DNA of 64,000 bases from Pandoraea communis (lineage in GTDB: Bacteria > Pseudomonadota > Gammaproteobacteria > Burkholderiales > Burkholderiaceae), in the NCBI RefSeq assembly GCF_902459745.1, contig NZ_CABPSJ010000001.1:868001-932000 (forward strand). Direction: 5' to 3'. The notes below the pieces were generated by a model. The model made no database searches and had not been told where the DNA came from. It worked only from the letters and a program-made list of their open reading frames with translations. Position numbers and translations under genes: made by a program. Below, piece by piece: positions 18,390 through 29,122 of the stretch. Each line of letters begins with the position of its first letter. Position 1 is the stretch's first letter.

Positions 18390-19937
18390 ATGACCCCCTT
18401 CCCCCTTTTGTCGGCGCCGTGCACCAACGCCTCAGCCACCGGCGAACCACGCGCCGCCGGTTCGCGGTGCCCCGGCTGCACGTCGCACGCATCTGCCGAA
18501 GGACACGGACAATCGCGGTGCGCGACACGCGCGGCGTCGCAAACGGCCCTCGCCATTCCCCCCGCCCCGATTCACTTCGATGCGCGGCTGCTCGGCCGGT
18601 ATGACGTCAACGGGCCGCGCTACACGTCGTATCCGACGGCGCTGCAATTCCATGACGATTTCGGCGCCAGCGACTACGCGCGCGCGGCGGCCCAGTCCAA
18701 ACGCACCGGCAAGCCGCTCTCGCTTTACGTACACGTTCCATTCTGCGATACCGTGTGCTTCTATTGCGCGTGCACCAAAATCGTCACCAACAATCGCGCC
18801 CATGCCGAAGCCTACGTCGAGCGGCTGCACGTGGAGATTGCGCGTCAGGCGTCGCTGCTCGGCGCGGGCCGCACGCTCGCGCAAATGCATTGGGGCGGTG
18901 GTACGCCCACCTTCCTTGCGTTGGAACAGATCGCCTCGCTCATCGACGCCATCGGCCGCCAATTCGTGATGACGACCGACGACAGCGCCGAATACTCCAT
19001 CGAGATCGACCCCCGCAGTGCGGGTCCGGCGTCGATTCGTGCCCTGCGTGCGCTTGGCTTCAATCGCCTGTCCATCGGCGTACAGGATTTCGACCCCCGC
19101 GTTCAGGAGGCCATCCATCGCGTGCAGCCGCGCGCACTGGTCGAAGCCGCACTTGATGCCGCGCGAAGCTGCGGCTTCCGCTCGGTCAACTTCGACTTGA
19201 TCTACGGCTTGCCGCACCAGACGCCCGAGTCGTTTTCCAACACGCTCGACGCCGTGATCGAGATGGCGCCCGAACGCCTGTCGGTGTTCAGCTACGCGCA
19301 TCTGCCGCAGCAGTTCAAGATGCAGCGTTGCCTGCCCGACACCTTGCCGGACGGCCCGCAAAAGCTGGCGCTGTTGCAGACGATCATCGCCCGCCTGACG
19401 GCGGCGGGCTACGTCTACATCGGCATGGATCACTTCGCCCGCCCCGACGACGAACTCGCGCGCGCGCAAGCGGCCGGCACCCTGCATCGCAACTTCCAGG
19501 GATACAGCACGCGGGCGGATTGCGATCTTATCGGCGTCGGCATGTCGGCCATCGGCCGTGTGGGCGATAGCTATGCGCAAAACGCCAAGACCCTGAAGAC
19601 CTATTACGACGCCGTCGATTCGGGCGGACTCGCCATCACGCGCGGCGTGCGCCTCGATGAAGACGACCGCATCCGGCGCGAGGTCATTTCGCGTCTCATG
19701 TGCAATATGTCGCTGAACTTCGCCGACATCGAGCAGGCCTACGACATCGATTTCGTCACCTACTTCGCGAGCGAGCTGGGCGAGTTGGCCGATCTGGCCA
19801 CCGACGGTCTCGTGGCCATCGGCGCCCACGGGCTGCGCATCCTGCCAGCGGGGCGTCTGCTCGTACGTGTCGTGGCGCAGGTCTTCGACAGCTATCGCCG
19901 CAGCACCGCAAACACGCGGTGCGCAAAAGTGATGTAA
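18390..19937 (+). CDS. hemN: Oxygen-independent coproporphyrinogen III dehydrogenase
   Basis: Radical-SAM enzyme that decarboxylates coproporphyrinogen III to protoporphyrinogen IX in anaerobic haem synthesis. The cluster motif C-x3-C-x2-C is at 119, 123 and 126, preceded by NGPRYTSYPTALQF, a true HemN signature distinguishing it from HemW. GGGTP lies near 171. The C-terminal HemN domain is intact. At 515 residues it is 50-60 longer than usual because of an N-terminal Cys/Ala-rich stretch before the conserved domain; ATG 18390 is the last plausible ATG before that domain. Confidence 0.94.
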   Translation: MTPFPLLSAPCTNASATGEPRAAGSRCPGCTSHASAEGHGQSRCATRAASQTALAIPPAPIHFDARLLGRYDVNGPRYTSYPTALQFHDDFGASDYARAAAQSKRTGKPLSLYVHVPFCDTVCFYCACTKIVTNNRAHAEAYVERLHVEIARQASLLGAGRTLAQMHWGGGTPTFLALEQIASLIDAIGRQFVMTTDDSAEYSIEIDPRSAGPASIRALRALGFNRLSIGVQDFDPRVQEAIHRVQPRALVEAALDAARSCGFRSVNFDLIYGLPHQTPESFSNTLDAVIEMAPERLSVFSYAHLPQQFKMQRCLPDTLPDGPQKLALLQTIIARLTAAGYVYIGMDHFARPDDELARAQAAGTLHRNFQGYSTRADCDLIGVGMSAIGRVGDSYAQNAKTLKTYYDAVDSGGLAITRGVRLDEDDRIRREVISRLMCNMSLNFADIEQAYDIDFVTYFASELGELADLATDGLVAIGAHGLRILPAGRLLVRVVAQVFDSYRRSTANTRCAKVM

Positions 19938-19964
19938 CCGAAGCGCTGTTCACGTCACAAAAAG

Positions 19965-19996
19965 AAACGCCCGGTGGAGATCCCACCGGGCGTTTT
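19965..19996. terminator. Bidirectional terminator between hemN and ybdD
   Basis: A perfect 13-bp stem (arms 19965-19977 and 19983-19995) with a 5-base loop is followed by T residues on the plus strand and by TTTCTTTTTG on the minus strand. It lies between convergent hemN and ybdD. Confidence 0.9.
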
Positions 19997-20032
19997 CGTC
20001 GTGAACGTCGACGTTGCGATGCTATCGGTGCG

Positions 20033-20230
20033 TCAGCAGCATCGTCCACCGCTCTTGCCGCCGTAGCGCGCTTCCTGACGCTCGCGGAAGAAGGCTTCGT
20101 AGCTCATGGCCTCCTGATCCGGATGCGTGGCGCGCATGTGCGCCACGTACGTCTCGTAGTCGGGCAGGCCGACCATCAGACGCATGGCCTGTCCGAGATA
20201 CCGGCCAACCTTACCGACTTCGTCGAGCAT
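20033..20230 (-). CDS. YbdD/YjiX-family small protein
   Basis: 65-residue protein of the YbdD/YjiX (DUF466) family, recognised by the GRYLGQAMRLMVGLPDYETYV core, the HP-x(3)-EAMSYEAFFRERQEARYGG segment and a Cys-Cys end. Such proteins are almost always encoded just after a CstA-family transporter, as here (17 bases downstream), and probably work with it; in E. coli the YjiX partner is reported to be needed for pyruvate uptake. The start ATG is at 20228-20230. Confidence 0.92.
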   Translation of the reverse strand: MLDEVGKVGRYLGQAMRLMVGLPDYETYVAHMRATHPDQEAMSYEAFFRERQEARYGGKSGGRCC

Positions 20231-20246
20231 GGCGCCTCTCCCGGTG

Positions 20247-22313
20247 TCAGACCTGACGGCCGGCCGGCATCGGCTCGAACGGCGTTTCCCGGGCCGTCGG
20301 CTTGTTGGCCTGGCGCGCCACCATAATGGTCCGCAGACCGAAGACCGCCACGGCCACCACCACGAACATGAAGACACCTGCGAGCGTTGCATCGACATAA
20401 TCGTTGAACACGATCTGCTGCATCTGCGCGACCGACTTCGCCGGGGCGAGCAGCTTGCCGTCTGCGAGTGCCGCCTGATACTTCCCGGCGTGGGCGAGGA
20501 AGCCGACCTTCGGATCCGGATCGAACATCTTCTGCCACCCGGCGGTGAGCGTGCAGGCGAGCAGCCACAGCGTCGGCAGGATCGTCACCCAGGCGAAGCG
20601 TTCACGCTTGAGCTTGAAGAGCACACACGTTGCGAGAATCAGCGCGATGGCGGCCAGCATCTGGTTGGAGATGCCGAACAGCGGCCACAGCGTATTGATG
20701 CCACCGAGCGGATCGACCACCCCCTGATACAGGAAGTAGCCCCACGCGGCGACACAAAGTGCCGTGGCGATCAGGTTCGCGGGCAACGACTCCGTACGCT
20801 TGAGCGACGGTACGAACGTGCCGAGCAGATCCTGCAGCATGAAGCGGCCGGCGCGCGTGCCTGCGTCGACTGCCGTCAGAATGAACAGCGCCTCGAACAG
20901 GATCGCGAAGTGGTACCAGAACGCCATCATCGCTTCGCCGCCCGCCACCTGATGCAGGATGTGGGCCATGCCAACGGCCAGCGTCGGTGCGCCACCGGCA
21001 CGCGAGATGATCGTGTTCTCACCGACCGCGTGGGCGGTGGCAGTCAGCACGTCGGGCGTGATGGAAAAGCCCCAGCCCGAGACGACTTGCGCCACGGCTT
21101 CCGGCGTCGTACCGATCACGGCGGCCGGGCTGTTCATCGCGAAGTACACGCCGGGGTCGATCACGGAGGCCGCGACCAGCGCCATGATGGCCACGAACGA
21201 CTCCATCAACATGCCGCCGTAGCCGATGAAGCGCGCGTTGACTTCGTTATCGAGCAGCTTGGGCGTAGTGCCCGACGAAATCAGCGCATGGAAGCCTGAG
21301 ACGGCGCCGCACGCAATCGTGATGAAGAGGAACGGGAACAGCTTGCCCGACCAGACCGGACCGCTGCCGTCGACGAATTGCGTGAGCGCCGGCATCTTCA
21401 GTTCAGGCGCGACCACCAGAATACCGATCGCCAAGGCCAGAATCGTGCCGATCTTCAGAAAGGTGGACAGATAATCGCGCGGGGCGAGCAGCAGCCACAC
21501 CGGCAACACGGACGCGACGAAACCGTAGCCGATCAACATCCACGTGAGTTGCTTGCCGTCGAACGTGAACAGCGGCGCGAGTGCGGCGCTGTCGTGCACG
21601 CTTTGGCCGAAGTAGATCGCGGCCATCAGCATCACGAAGCCGATGATCGACACTTCGCCGATACGGCCCGGGCGGATGAAACGCGTGTAGATCCCCATGA
21701 AGAGCGCGATCGGAATCGTCAGCCCGACGGTGAACGTGCCCCACGGGGAGCCGGCGAGCGCCTTGACCACGATCAGCGCCAGCACGGCGAGAATGATGAT
21801 CATGATGAGGAAGGCACCGAACAATGCGATCACACCGGGGATCATGCCGAGTTCGGACTTCACGAGATCGCCCAGCGAACGGCCGTCGCGACGCGTGGAG
21901 ATGAACAGCACCATGAAGTCCTGCACCGCGCCAGCGAACACCACCCCGGCGAGAATCCACAACATGCCCGGCAGATAACCCATCTGCGCGGCGAGCACCG
22001 GGCCCACAAGCGGTCCCGCGCCGGCGATGGCGGCGAAGTGGTGACCGAACAGCACGTAGCGATTGGTCGGCACGTAGTCCAGCCCGTCGTTGTGACGCCA
22101 GGCCGGCGTCATGCGCGTGCCGTCGAGTTGCGCCACACGCGTGGCGATGAACTTGCTGTAGAACCGATAAGCGATCAGATAAACGCAGATGGCTGCGATC
22201 ACGATCCAGAGTGCGCTAACGGTTTCGCCGCGCGATAGGGCTACCGTGCCAAGCGCGCAAGCGCCGACGACGGCCACCGCTGCCCAGGGCAGTTGTTGCC
22301 AGATGCGATTCAT
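20247..22313 (-). CDS. cstA: CstA-family carbon starvation / pyruvate-peptide transporter
   Basis: Polytopic membrane transporter of 688 residues. CstA was first linked to peptide uptake under carbon starvation and its homologue BtsT (YjiY) is a pyruvate:proton symporter. Diagnostic stretches include NRYVLFGHHFAAIAGAGPLVGP near residue 80-100, many hydrophobic helices throughout, and SGTTPKLLDNE in the middle. ATG 22313 (after GGAGAGACA) is preferred over an in-frame extension to 22598 that is Arg-rich and non-conserved. Divergent from a histidine kinase gene, whose regulator probably controls it. Confidence 0.95.
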   Translation of the reverse strand: MNRIWQQLPWAAVAVVGACALGTVALSRGETVSALWIVIAAICVYLIAYRFYSKFIATRVAQLDGTRMTPAWRHNDGLDYVPTNRYVLFGHHFAAIAGAGPLVGPVLAAQMGYLPGMLWILAGVVFAGAVQDFMVLFISTRRDGRSLGDLVKSELGMIPGVIALFGAFLIMIIILAVLALIVVKALAGSPWGTFTVGLTIPIALFMGIYTRFIRPGRIGEVSIIGFVMLMAAIYFGQSVHDSAALAPLFTFDGKQLTWMLIGYGFVASVLPVWLLLAPRDYLSTFLKIGTILALAIGILVVAPELKMPALTQFVDGSGPVWSGKLFPFLFITIACGAVSGFHALISSGTTPKLLDNEVNARFIGYGGMLMESFVAIMALVAASVIDPGVYFAMNSPAAVIGTTPEAVAQVVSGWGFSITPDVLTATAHAVGENTIISRAGGAPTLAVGMAHILHQVAGGEAMMAFWYHFAILFEALFILTAVDAGTRAGRFMLQDLLGTFVPSLKRTESLPANLIATALCVAAWGYFLYQGVVDPLGGINTLWPLFGISNQMLAAIALILATCVLFKLKRERFAWVTILPTLWLLACTLTAGWQKMFDPDPKVGFLAHAGKYQAALADGKLLAPAKSVAQMQQIVFNDYVDATLAGVFMFVVVAVAVFGLRTIMVARQANKPTARETPFEPMPAGRQV

Positions 22314-22515
22314 TGTCTCTCCTCGGAACTGCCTCCTGCGGGCAGCAACCCGGAACCGTGCCGTTGCAGCACTGTCCCGCCTTTTGGTGTGGCGCCATCG
22401 AGACGCCTCGAATCGCGGCTCGCTGCGAACGCCCCTCTTTCGGGGGTCTGCATACAGCGAGAACCGGCGACGTTGCGCGCAAACGCCACATGCGGACATG
22501 CGAAGTTGCGCAACA

Positions 22516-22534
22516 CTTGCGAGAAGCTTGCGAG
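22516..22534. repeat. Tandem CTTGCGAG repeat with 11-base period
   Basis: Two identical copies of CTTGCGAG separated by AAG, directly after the palindrome GTTGCGCAAC. One helical turn between copies fits two regulator subunits binding the same DNA face. Confidence 0.5.
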
Positions 22535-22618
22535 TTACACTCGGCAGCCCCGGCCACGATTCGGCGTGTAGTATTGGCGTTTGCCCACTGCGCCACAAGC
22601 GCGGAACTACGCAGGTCC

Positions 22619-22638
22619 GCTACGTGCTACTACGTAGC
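22619..22638. promoter_or_regulatory. Inverted repeat GCTACGT-N6-ACGTAGC
   Basis: Perfect 7-bp arms around GCTACT, 42 bases before the sensor kinase ATG. Its core TACGT-N6-ACGTA recurs at 56059-56074 in the control region of another kinase/LuxR-type regulator system. Likely operator for a NarL/LuxR-family response regulator. Confidence 0.5.
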
Positions 22639-22679
22639 CAAATGCTGTGGAACACGGCATTGCAGGCTTTTCGAATGGC

Positions 22680-24065
22680 ATGAATCTCCGACAGAAATTT
22701 TTCGTCCTGGCACTGTTACCGGTCGCATTGGCCATGGTCGCCATCGCGCTGGCCGTACGGCATCAAGGCAACGAGCTTTCGCGCGCGCAGCACGAAGCCG
22801 TGCAAACGACGTCGCTGGCCAACAAGCGGGCCGAGCTGCTGCATTACGTGGGTCTGGCGCGCAATGCCATCGAGCCGCTGTACAACGGCCCCGACACCCC
22901 GGCCGCGCGCGAACAGGCCCTCGCCACCCTTGCCCGCATGGAATTCGGCAAGGACGGCTACTTCTTCGTCTACGATCTCGAAGGCCGCAGCCTGATGCAT
23001 CCGCGTCAACCCGAGCTGGTCGGCCACAACCTCTGGTCGCTCAGGGACGAGTCGGGCGCACCCACCATCCAACGCCTGATCGCAGCGGCACGCGCGGGCG
23101 GCGGCTACGTGCAGTACCCGTGGGAGAAACCGTCCCGCCAGCAAATGACACCGAAGCTCGGCTACGTCATTGCCCTGCCACGCTGGAACTGGATGATCGG
23201 CACGGGCATTTATCTCGACGATGTCGAAGCCACGCTGCGTGAGTCGGACGAGCGCGCGCAGTCGAACATCGATCGCACGCTGATCTGGATCACGCTCATC
23301 GCCTCATCGTGTCTGGCGATCGTCGGCCTGTGCGGGCTCGTCGTGAACATCACCGAACTCAAGACCGCCGACGCGAAGCTGCGCCAACTGGCGCGTCAGG
23401 TCGTGGCGTCGCAGGAACTCGAGCGATCCCGTATCTCGCGCGAGTTGCACGACGGCATCAGCCAGCTTCTGGTCTCGGTCAAGCTGCTGCTCGAGTCGGC
23501 ATCGATGCGCCTGCCGGGCTCACCCGCCGCCGCCAGCACCACGTTGGGCGTTGCCATCGAACGGCTGAACGGCACGCTCGGCGAAGTGCGGCGCATCTCG
23601 CAAGCGTTGCGCCCGGCCATGCTCGACGATCTCGGTCTGGCCGCCGCCATCGATCAGCTCGCACGGGAATTCGGCTCGCACGCGGGGCTTCCGGTCGAAA
23701 TGAATGTCGAAGGCGACGCTCCCGTTCTGGACGACAACATCAAGACGATGCTCTACCGCATCGCACAGGAGGCGCTCACCAACATCGAGCGCCATGCGCA
23801 GGCGTCGCGCGTCTCGATTCTGCTGATCTTCAAAGCCGACGGCATTCATCTGTCGATTGCCGACGACGGACGCGGCTTCGACGTGTCCGACGTGCACCAC
23901 GACCCCCGCCACGGCATCGGCCTGCGCAACATGCGTGAGCGCCTGGACGCCGTCGGCGGCGTACTCGGTATTCAATCGTGGCCCGGCCTTACCACCATCA
24001 GTGTGTGGGTGCCTCTCACGCCTGCCGCCGTGAAAGCGGCGCTTCGTGCAACAACACGCAAATGA
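22680..24065 (+). CDS. Cache-domain sensor histidine kinase (NarX/DegS-like HisKA_3)
   Basis: Membrane sensor of 461 residues. One N-terminal helix (about 7-27), a periplasmic single-cache domain (about 30-198) with the GKDGYFFVYDLEGRSLMHP and NWMIGTGIYLDD segments typical of small-molecule cache sensors, a second helix (about 200-224), then a HisKA_3 dimerisation domain with phospho-His257 in SRELHDGISQ and a HATPase_c domain (DDGRGF, GIGLRNMRER). Overlaps the regulator gene by 4 bases (ATGA). Divergent from cstA, so it probably senses pyruvate or a related organic acid. An in-frame GTG at 22647 is a less likely start. Confidence 0.92.
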   Translation: MNLRQKFFVLALLPVALAMVAIALAVRHQGNELSRAQHEAVQTTSLANKRAELLHYVGLARNAIEPLYNGPDTPAAREQALATLARMEFGKDGYFFVYDLEGRSLMHPRQPELVGHNLWSLRDESGAPTIQRLIAAARAGGGYVQYPWEKPSRQQMTPKLGYVIALPRWNWMIGTGIYLDDVEATLRESDERAQSNIDRTLIWITLIASSCLAIVGLCGLVVNITELKTADAKLRQLARQVVASQELERSRISRELHDGISQLLVSVKLLLESASMRLPGSPAAASTTLGVAIERLNGTLGEVRRISQALRPAMLDDLGLAAAIDQLAREFGSHAGLPVEMNVEGDAPVLDDNIKTMLYRIAQEALTNIERHAQASRVSILLIFKADGIHLSIADDGRGFDVSDVHHDPRHGIGLRNMRERLDAVGGVLGIQSWPGLTTISVWVPLTPAAVKAALRATTRK

Positions 24066-24694
24066 CGCAAGCTCACCCTATCCGATTGCTGCTGATCGAC
24101 GATCACCCGCTCGTTCGCGACGGACTCCGTGCGCGCTTCGACGCCTCGCCCAATCTCCAGGTCGTGGGGGAAGCGGGCAATGCACAGGAAGCGCTCACGC
24201 GAGCGAAAACATCGTCGCCGGATCTCGCGCTGATGGACATCAGCATGCGCGGCACGAACGGCATCGAACTGACGGCACAGTTCCGCGAGCAGTTTCCGCA
24301 CATCGCCGTGTTGATACTCTCGATGCACGACAATGCCGAATACGTGCGTCAGGCGGTTCGTGCCGGTGCACGCGGCTACGTGCTCAAAGACGCGCCTGCG
24401 CACGAGATCGTGACCGCCATCGAACGCGTAGCCCGCGGCGACGCGTACTACAGCGCCGCCATTGCTGCGCGCGTGGTGCAGGCCTCGACGTCGCATGCGC
24501 CAATCGACTCGCTCACGCCCCGCGAACGCGAAATCCTCACGCGTATCGCCTGCGGACTGGCGAACAAACAGATTGCGACGGAAATGGATTTGTCGGTCCG
24601 GACGGTGGAGACCCATCGGCTCAACATCAAGCGCAAGCTCGGCATCGAAGGGCAAGCGGAGTTGATCAAATTCGCGGTGGAGAATCGACTGTAA
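24062..24694 (+). CDS. NarL/LuxR-family response regulator
   Basis: Response regulator of 210 residues: receiver domain with DDH at 13-15 and phosphoacceptor Asp59, and a LuxR-type helix-turn-helix in the last 65 residues (LTPREREILTRIACGLANKQIA, then TVETHRLNIKRKLGI). It is translationally coupled to the cache kinase upstream. Divergent cstA-ybdD is the likely target; the symmetrical motifs at 22505-22638 are candidate sites. Confidence 0.94.
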   Translation: MTQAHPIRLLLIDDHPLVRDGLRARFDASPNLQVVGEAGNAQEALTRAKTSSPDLALMDISMRGTNGIELTAQFREQFPHIAVLILSMHDNAEYVRQAVRAGARGYVLKDAPAHEIVTAIERVARGDAYYSAAIAARVVQASTSHAPIDSLTPREREILTRIACGLANKQIATEMDLSVRTVETHRLNIKRKLGIEGQAELIKFAVENRL

Positions 24695-24725
24695 GGTGTC
24701 GGCGGGGCAATCGCCCGGCATCGAT

Positions 24726-25145
24726 CTACTGGTGAAACGGGTTGTACACCTCCACGCCCGTGCCGGAGAAATCCTTGACGTTACGCGTCACTACAATGAG
24801 TTCGTGAACTAGCGCAGTCGCCGCGATCAACTTATCGACGGGATGCTGTTGATGCGGCACCCGCAGGCGAGCCCACATGTTGCAGACGCTCTGATCGACG
24901 GGGAGAATCTGCTGCAGAAAATCGCGATGCACGGTCTTCACCCAATTGTCCACAAGCGTTGCCTGACGCGGATCGTTGCGGTAACGCAGCAAGAGCGCAC
25001 CACGTCGCAACTCCCCAAGCGTGATGACCGACAGGTAGCGAGGTATCGCGTTTCGCGTCGTGTGACGAATAAATCGTTGCACACCAACGTCACCTCCCCC
25101 TAACTTCCTGCACTCACTGATCACGTTCGTATCGAACAGATACAT
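24726..25145 (-). CDS. vapC: PIN-domain toxin, VapC/FitB type
   Basis: 139-residue PIN nuclease. The four acidic residues of the active site can be placed at Asp5 (LFDTN), Glu45 (LGELRRG), Asp104 (PVDKLIAATA) and Asp125 (NVKDF). Toxins of this type cleave RNA and are held inactive by a DNA-binding antitoxin. The start ATG at 25143-25145 lies 17 bases after the antitoxin stop; an earlier in-frame start at 25166 overlaps that stop. Length and order match FitAB in Neisseria. Confidence 0.92.
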   Translation of the reverse strand: MYLFDTNVISECRKLGGGDVGVQRFIRHTTRNAIPRYLSVITLGELRRGALLLRYRNDPRQATLVDNWVKTVHRDFLQQILPVDQSVCNMWARLRVPHQQHPVDKLIAATALVHELIVVTRNVKDFSGTGVEVYNPFHQ

Positions 25146-25162
25146 TGCAGTACTAAATTGGC

Positions 25163-25369
25163 TCAATTGACACGTTCGAAATCGCTGTCGAGTCCGACGT
25201 TAGGGAAATTCATGATCGCTTCCCCGATACATCGGAACCCCGGTAGTCTCGCCACGTTATCCAGAATCGACAACACCTCTTCCTCCGGCGTTCTCCCATG
25301 CAATGCCGCACGCGATCGAATCGATCGCATAAGCGGTTCATCAATCCCCTCGATCAGCATCATGTGCAT
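25163..25369 (-). CDS. vapB: FitA-like ribbon-helix-helix antitoxin
   Basis: 68-residue antitoxin. The N-terminal half (LIEGIDEPLMRSIRSRAALHGRTPEEEVLSIL) looks like the Arc-type ribbon-helix-helix of FitA antitoxins, and the C-terminal half would wrap the PIN toxin encoded next. A GGAGG precedes the ATG at 25369 (a second ATG lies three codons in). The pair probably represses its own promoter. Confidence 0.85.
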   Translation of the reverse strand: MHMMLIEGIDEPLMRSIRSRAALHGRTPEEEVLSILDNVARLPGFRCIGEAIMNFPNVGLDSDFERVN

Positions 25370-25510
25370 ATGCCCCTCCCTTCATTCATAAACAAAAATC
25401 GGCGTCCGAATTGAACACCCGAACAACAGGGGAAATGCTAGCACCGGAGAACTTTCGAAAACCGGCCAAGACCTCGCCCGGTGCAGCTTTCGGAAGGATC
25501 ACAAGGCAAT

Positions 25511-25544
25511 AAAAAAATCCCACCGAGGTTTTCCTCGATGGGAT
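25511..25544 (-). terminator. Rho-independent terminator of pckG
   Basis: On the minus strand a 12-bp stem with one mismatch (arms 25533-25544 and 25517-25528, loop AAAA) is followed by seven T residues. It lies 80 bases beyond the pckG stop. Confidence 0.9.
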
Positions 25545-25625
25545 CGTATGGTGCACCCGTTGGCGCTACCGCCGATACCGGCGATCGCACAGGGTCAGTG
25601 CACTATCGCTGCGATATCTGACGAA

Positions 25626-27512
<1,887 letters not shown>

Positions 27513-28073
27513 GGGGGTTGTCTCCATGCAGAGTCGGGAAATCGATGCGGACGACGGGCGTCTGTTGCGCGGGCACCCTGGATCGCCGGGCGACCCATCC
27601 GGTTGGGGATACCGGACAGGCGGACGTGCCCCGGCGGTTGCCGCAGGCGCTGGCAATCCAGGCGCTCGCAGGTTCAGGCCGCGTGAAAAATGGTGTGTGT
27701 TGTACGTCTTGCGACACACGCAGCAACACACGCGGGAAGGCAGAGGGCAACACGCGCATCGATACGTGCGCTTCAAGCGTCTCGTTCACCAGGTCCGACT
27801 TGTGTGTACGGGGTGGATTCGATTTTTTGCCATCGTGTTCAGGCGGTTTCGCCATGGTTGCCAGGACACCTGCCATACTATGCAAAACGAGGCGTCAGCA
27901 TACCACCGCGCAAATCGCACCGGTGCTGCGTCGCAACAAGGCCGGCGGGGGATTTGCCCCGATAGACGCCGTCCATGTCAACGACCAGAACACCCGCCCG
28001 TGCGGCGGCCTCCGACAATTGTTCCGTCCGCGCAGGACTCCCCGGTTCCGCGCCGATCCGATTACGTTTTGCC
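27513..28073. other. Divergent intergenic region pckG / 2-hydroxyacid dehydrogenase
   Basis: 561 bases with no gene I can support. An imperfect dyad centred near 27713 has perfect 8-base arms GTGTGTTG (27695-27702) and CAACACAC (27724-27731), with further GTGTG/CACAC symmetry between. On the minus strand TTGCTG and TACAAC 16 bases apart overlap this dyad and could be a weak pckG promoter with a leader of about 180 bases. A 69-codon minus-strand frame at 27878-28087 overlaps the next gene and is probably not real. Confidence 0.4.
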
Positions 28074-29084
28074 ATGAAAATTGCCATTCTCGACGACTAT
28101 CAGGACGCCGTTCGCAAGCTCGACTGCTTCTCCCTGTTGGCCGGTCATGACGTCAAGGTCTTCAACAACACGGTCAAAGGCGTCGGGCAACTCACTGCCC
28201 GCGTCGGCGAAGCCGAAGTGCTCGTGCTGATCCGCGAACGCACCGCCGTCACGGCGCAGCTCATCGACAAACTGCCGCGTCTGCGGATCATCAGCCAGAC
28301 CGGGCGCGCCGGCACTCACATCGACATCGACGCCTGCACCGCCCATGGCGTGGCTGTGCTCGAAGGCGTGGGCTCGCCCATCGCACCCGCCGAACTTACC
28401 TGGGCGCTGATCATGGCCGCCCAGCGCCGCATTCCGCAGTACGTCTCCAGCCTCAAGCACGGCGCCTGGCAGCAATCGGGCCTGAAATCGTCGAGCATGC
28501 CGCCGAACTTCGGGCTGGGTCAGGTACTTCGCGGCCAGACGCTCGGCCTCTGGGGCTACGGCAAGATCGGCCGCCTCGTGGCAGGCTACGGCCGCGCATT
28601 CGGCATGGAGGTGATGGTGTGGGGCCGCGAGGGTTCGCGTGAAGCTGCCGCGGCCGACGGCTTGCGCGTGGCGAACAGCAAGGAAGAACTCTTCACGCAA
28701 AGCGATGTGCTCTCGCTGCACCTGCGTCTGAACGACGAGACGCGTCACCTCGTCAAACTCGAAGATCTGCTGCAGATGAAACAGACCGCCCTGTTCGTGA
28801 ACACGAGCCGGGCCGAACTGGTGGAAGAAAACGCGCTGATCACGGCACTGAACCGCGGCCGTCCGGGCATGGCGGCCATCGATGTCTTCGAGAGCGAGCC
28901 GATTCTGCAAGGCAACCCGCTGCTGCGTCTGGAGAATTGCGTGTGTACGCCGCACATCGGCTATGTCGAGCGTGAGAGCTACGAGCTGTATTTCCGCGTA
29001 GCTTTCCAGAACATCGTCGACTTCCTGAACGGCGACCGCACTCACGTCGCGAATCCGGCTGCGTTGCTCGGCTTCGGTCGATAA
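28074..29084 (+). CDS. D-2-hydroxyacid dehydrogenase family protein
   Basis: NAD(P)-dependent oxidoreductase of 336 residues related to phosphoglycerate dehydrogenase and hydroxypyruvate reductase. It has the Rossmann GYGKIG at 161-166, the catalytic Arg246 (NTSRAELV), Glu275 (FESEP) and His294 (TPHIGY), with the two-domain arrangement of the family. Substrate not predictable; it could act on glyoxylate, hydroxypyruvate or another 2-oxoacid. ATG 28074 fits the family start MKIAILDDY; an in-frame extension to 27975 is not conserved. Confidence 0.9.
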   Translation: MKIAILDDYQDAVRKLDCFSLLAGHDVKVFNNTVKGVGQLTARVGEAEVLVLIRERTAVTAQLIDKLPRLRIISQTGRAGTHIDIDACTAHGVAVLEGVGSPIAPAELTWALIMAAQRRIPQYVSSLKHGAWQQSGLKSSSMPPNFGLGQVLRGQTLGLWGYGKIGRLVAGYGRAFGMEVMVWGREGSREAAAADGLRVANSKEELFTQSDVLSLHLRLNDETRHLVKLEDLLQMKQTALFVNTSRAELVEENALITALNRGRPGMAAIDVFESEPILQGNPLLRLENCVCTPHIGYVERESYELYFRVAFQNIVDFLNGDRTHVANPAALLGFGR

Positions 29085-29094
29085 CGCCGCCGCA

Positions 29095-29120
29095 CACGCC
29101 TCGCGCAACGGCGAGGCGTG
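29095..29120. terminator. Hairpin terminator between convergent genes
   Basis: Perfect 10-bp stem CACGCCTCGC (29095-29104) / GCGAGGCGTG (29111-29120) with a 6-base loop, in the 38-base gap between the dehydrogenase stop and the patatin stop. T-tracts are short, so efficiency is uncertain. Confidence 0.6.
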
Positions 29121-29122
29121 CG

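Larger units (their letters stand above)
22314..22679. other. Divergent control region cstA / sensor kinase
   Basis: 366 bases with no credible gene, rich in symmetrical motifs: a 10-base palindrome GTTGCGCAAC (22505-22514), a direct repeat CTTGCGAG (22516-22523 and 22527-22534, 11-base period), and an inverted repeat around TACGT-N6-ACGTA (22619-22638). These are likely sites for the adjacent NarL-type regulator. Confidence 0.5.

Noticed and set aside
27878-28087. 69-codon minus-strand frame in the pckG / dehydrogenase gap
   Set aside because: It overlaps the start of the dehydrogenase gene, has no convincing ribosome-binding site and no recognisable family.
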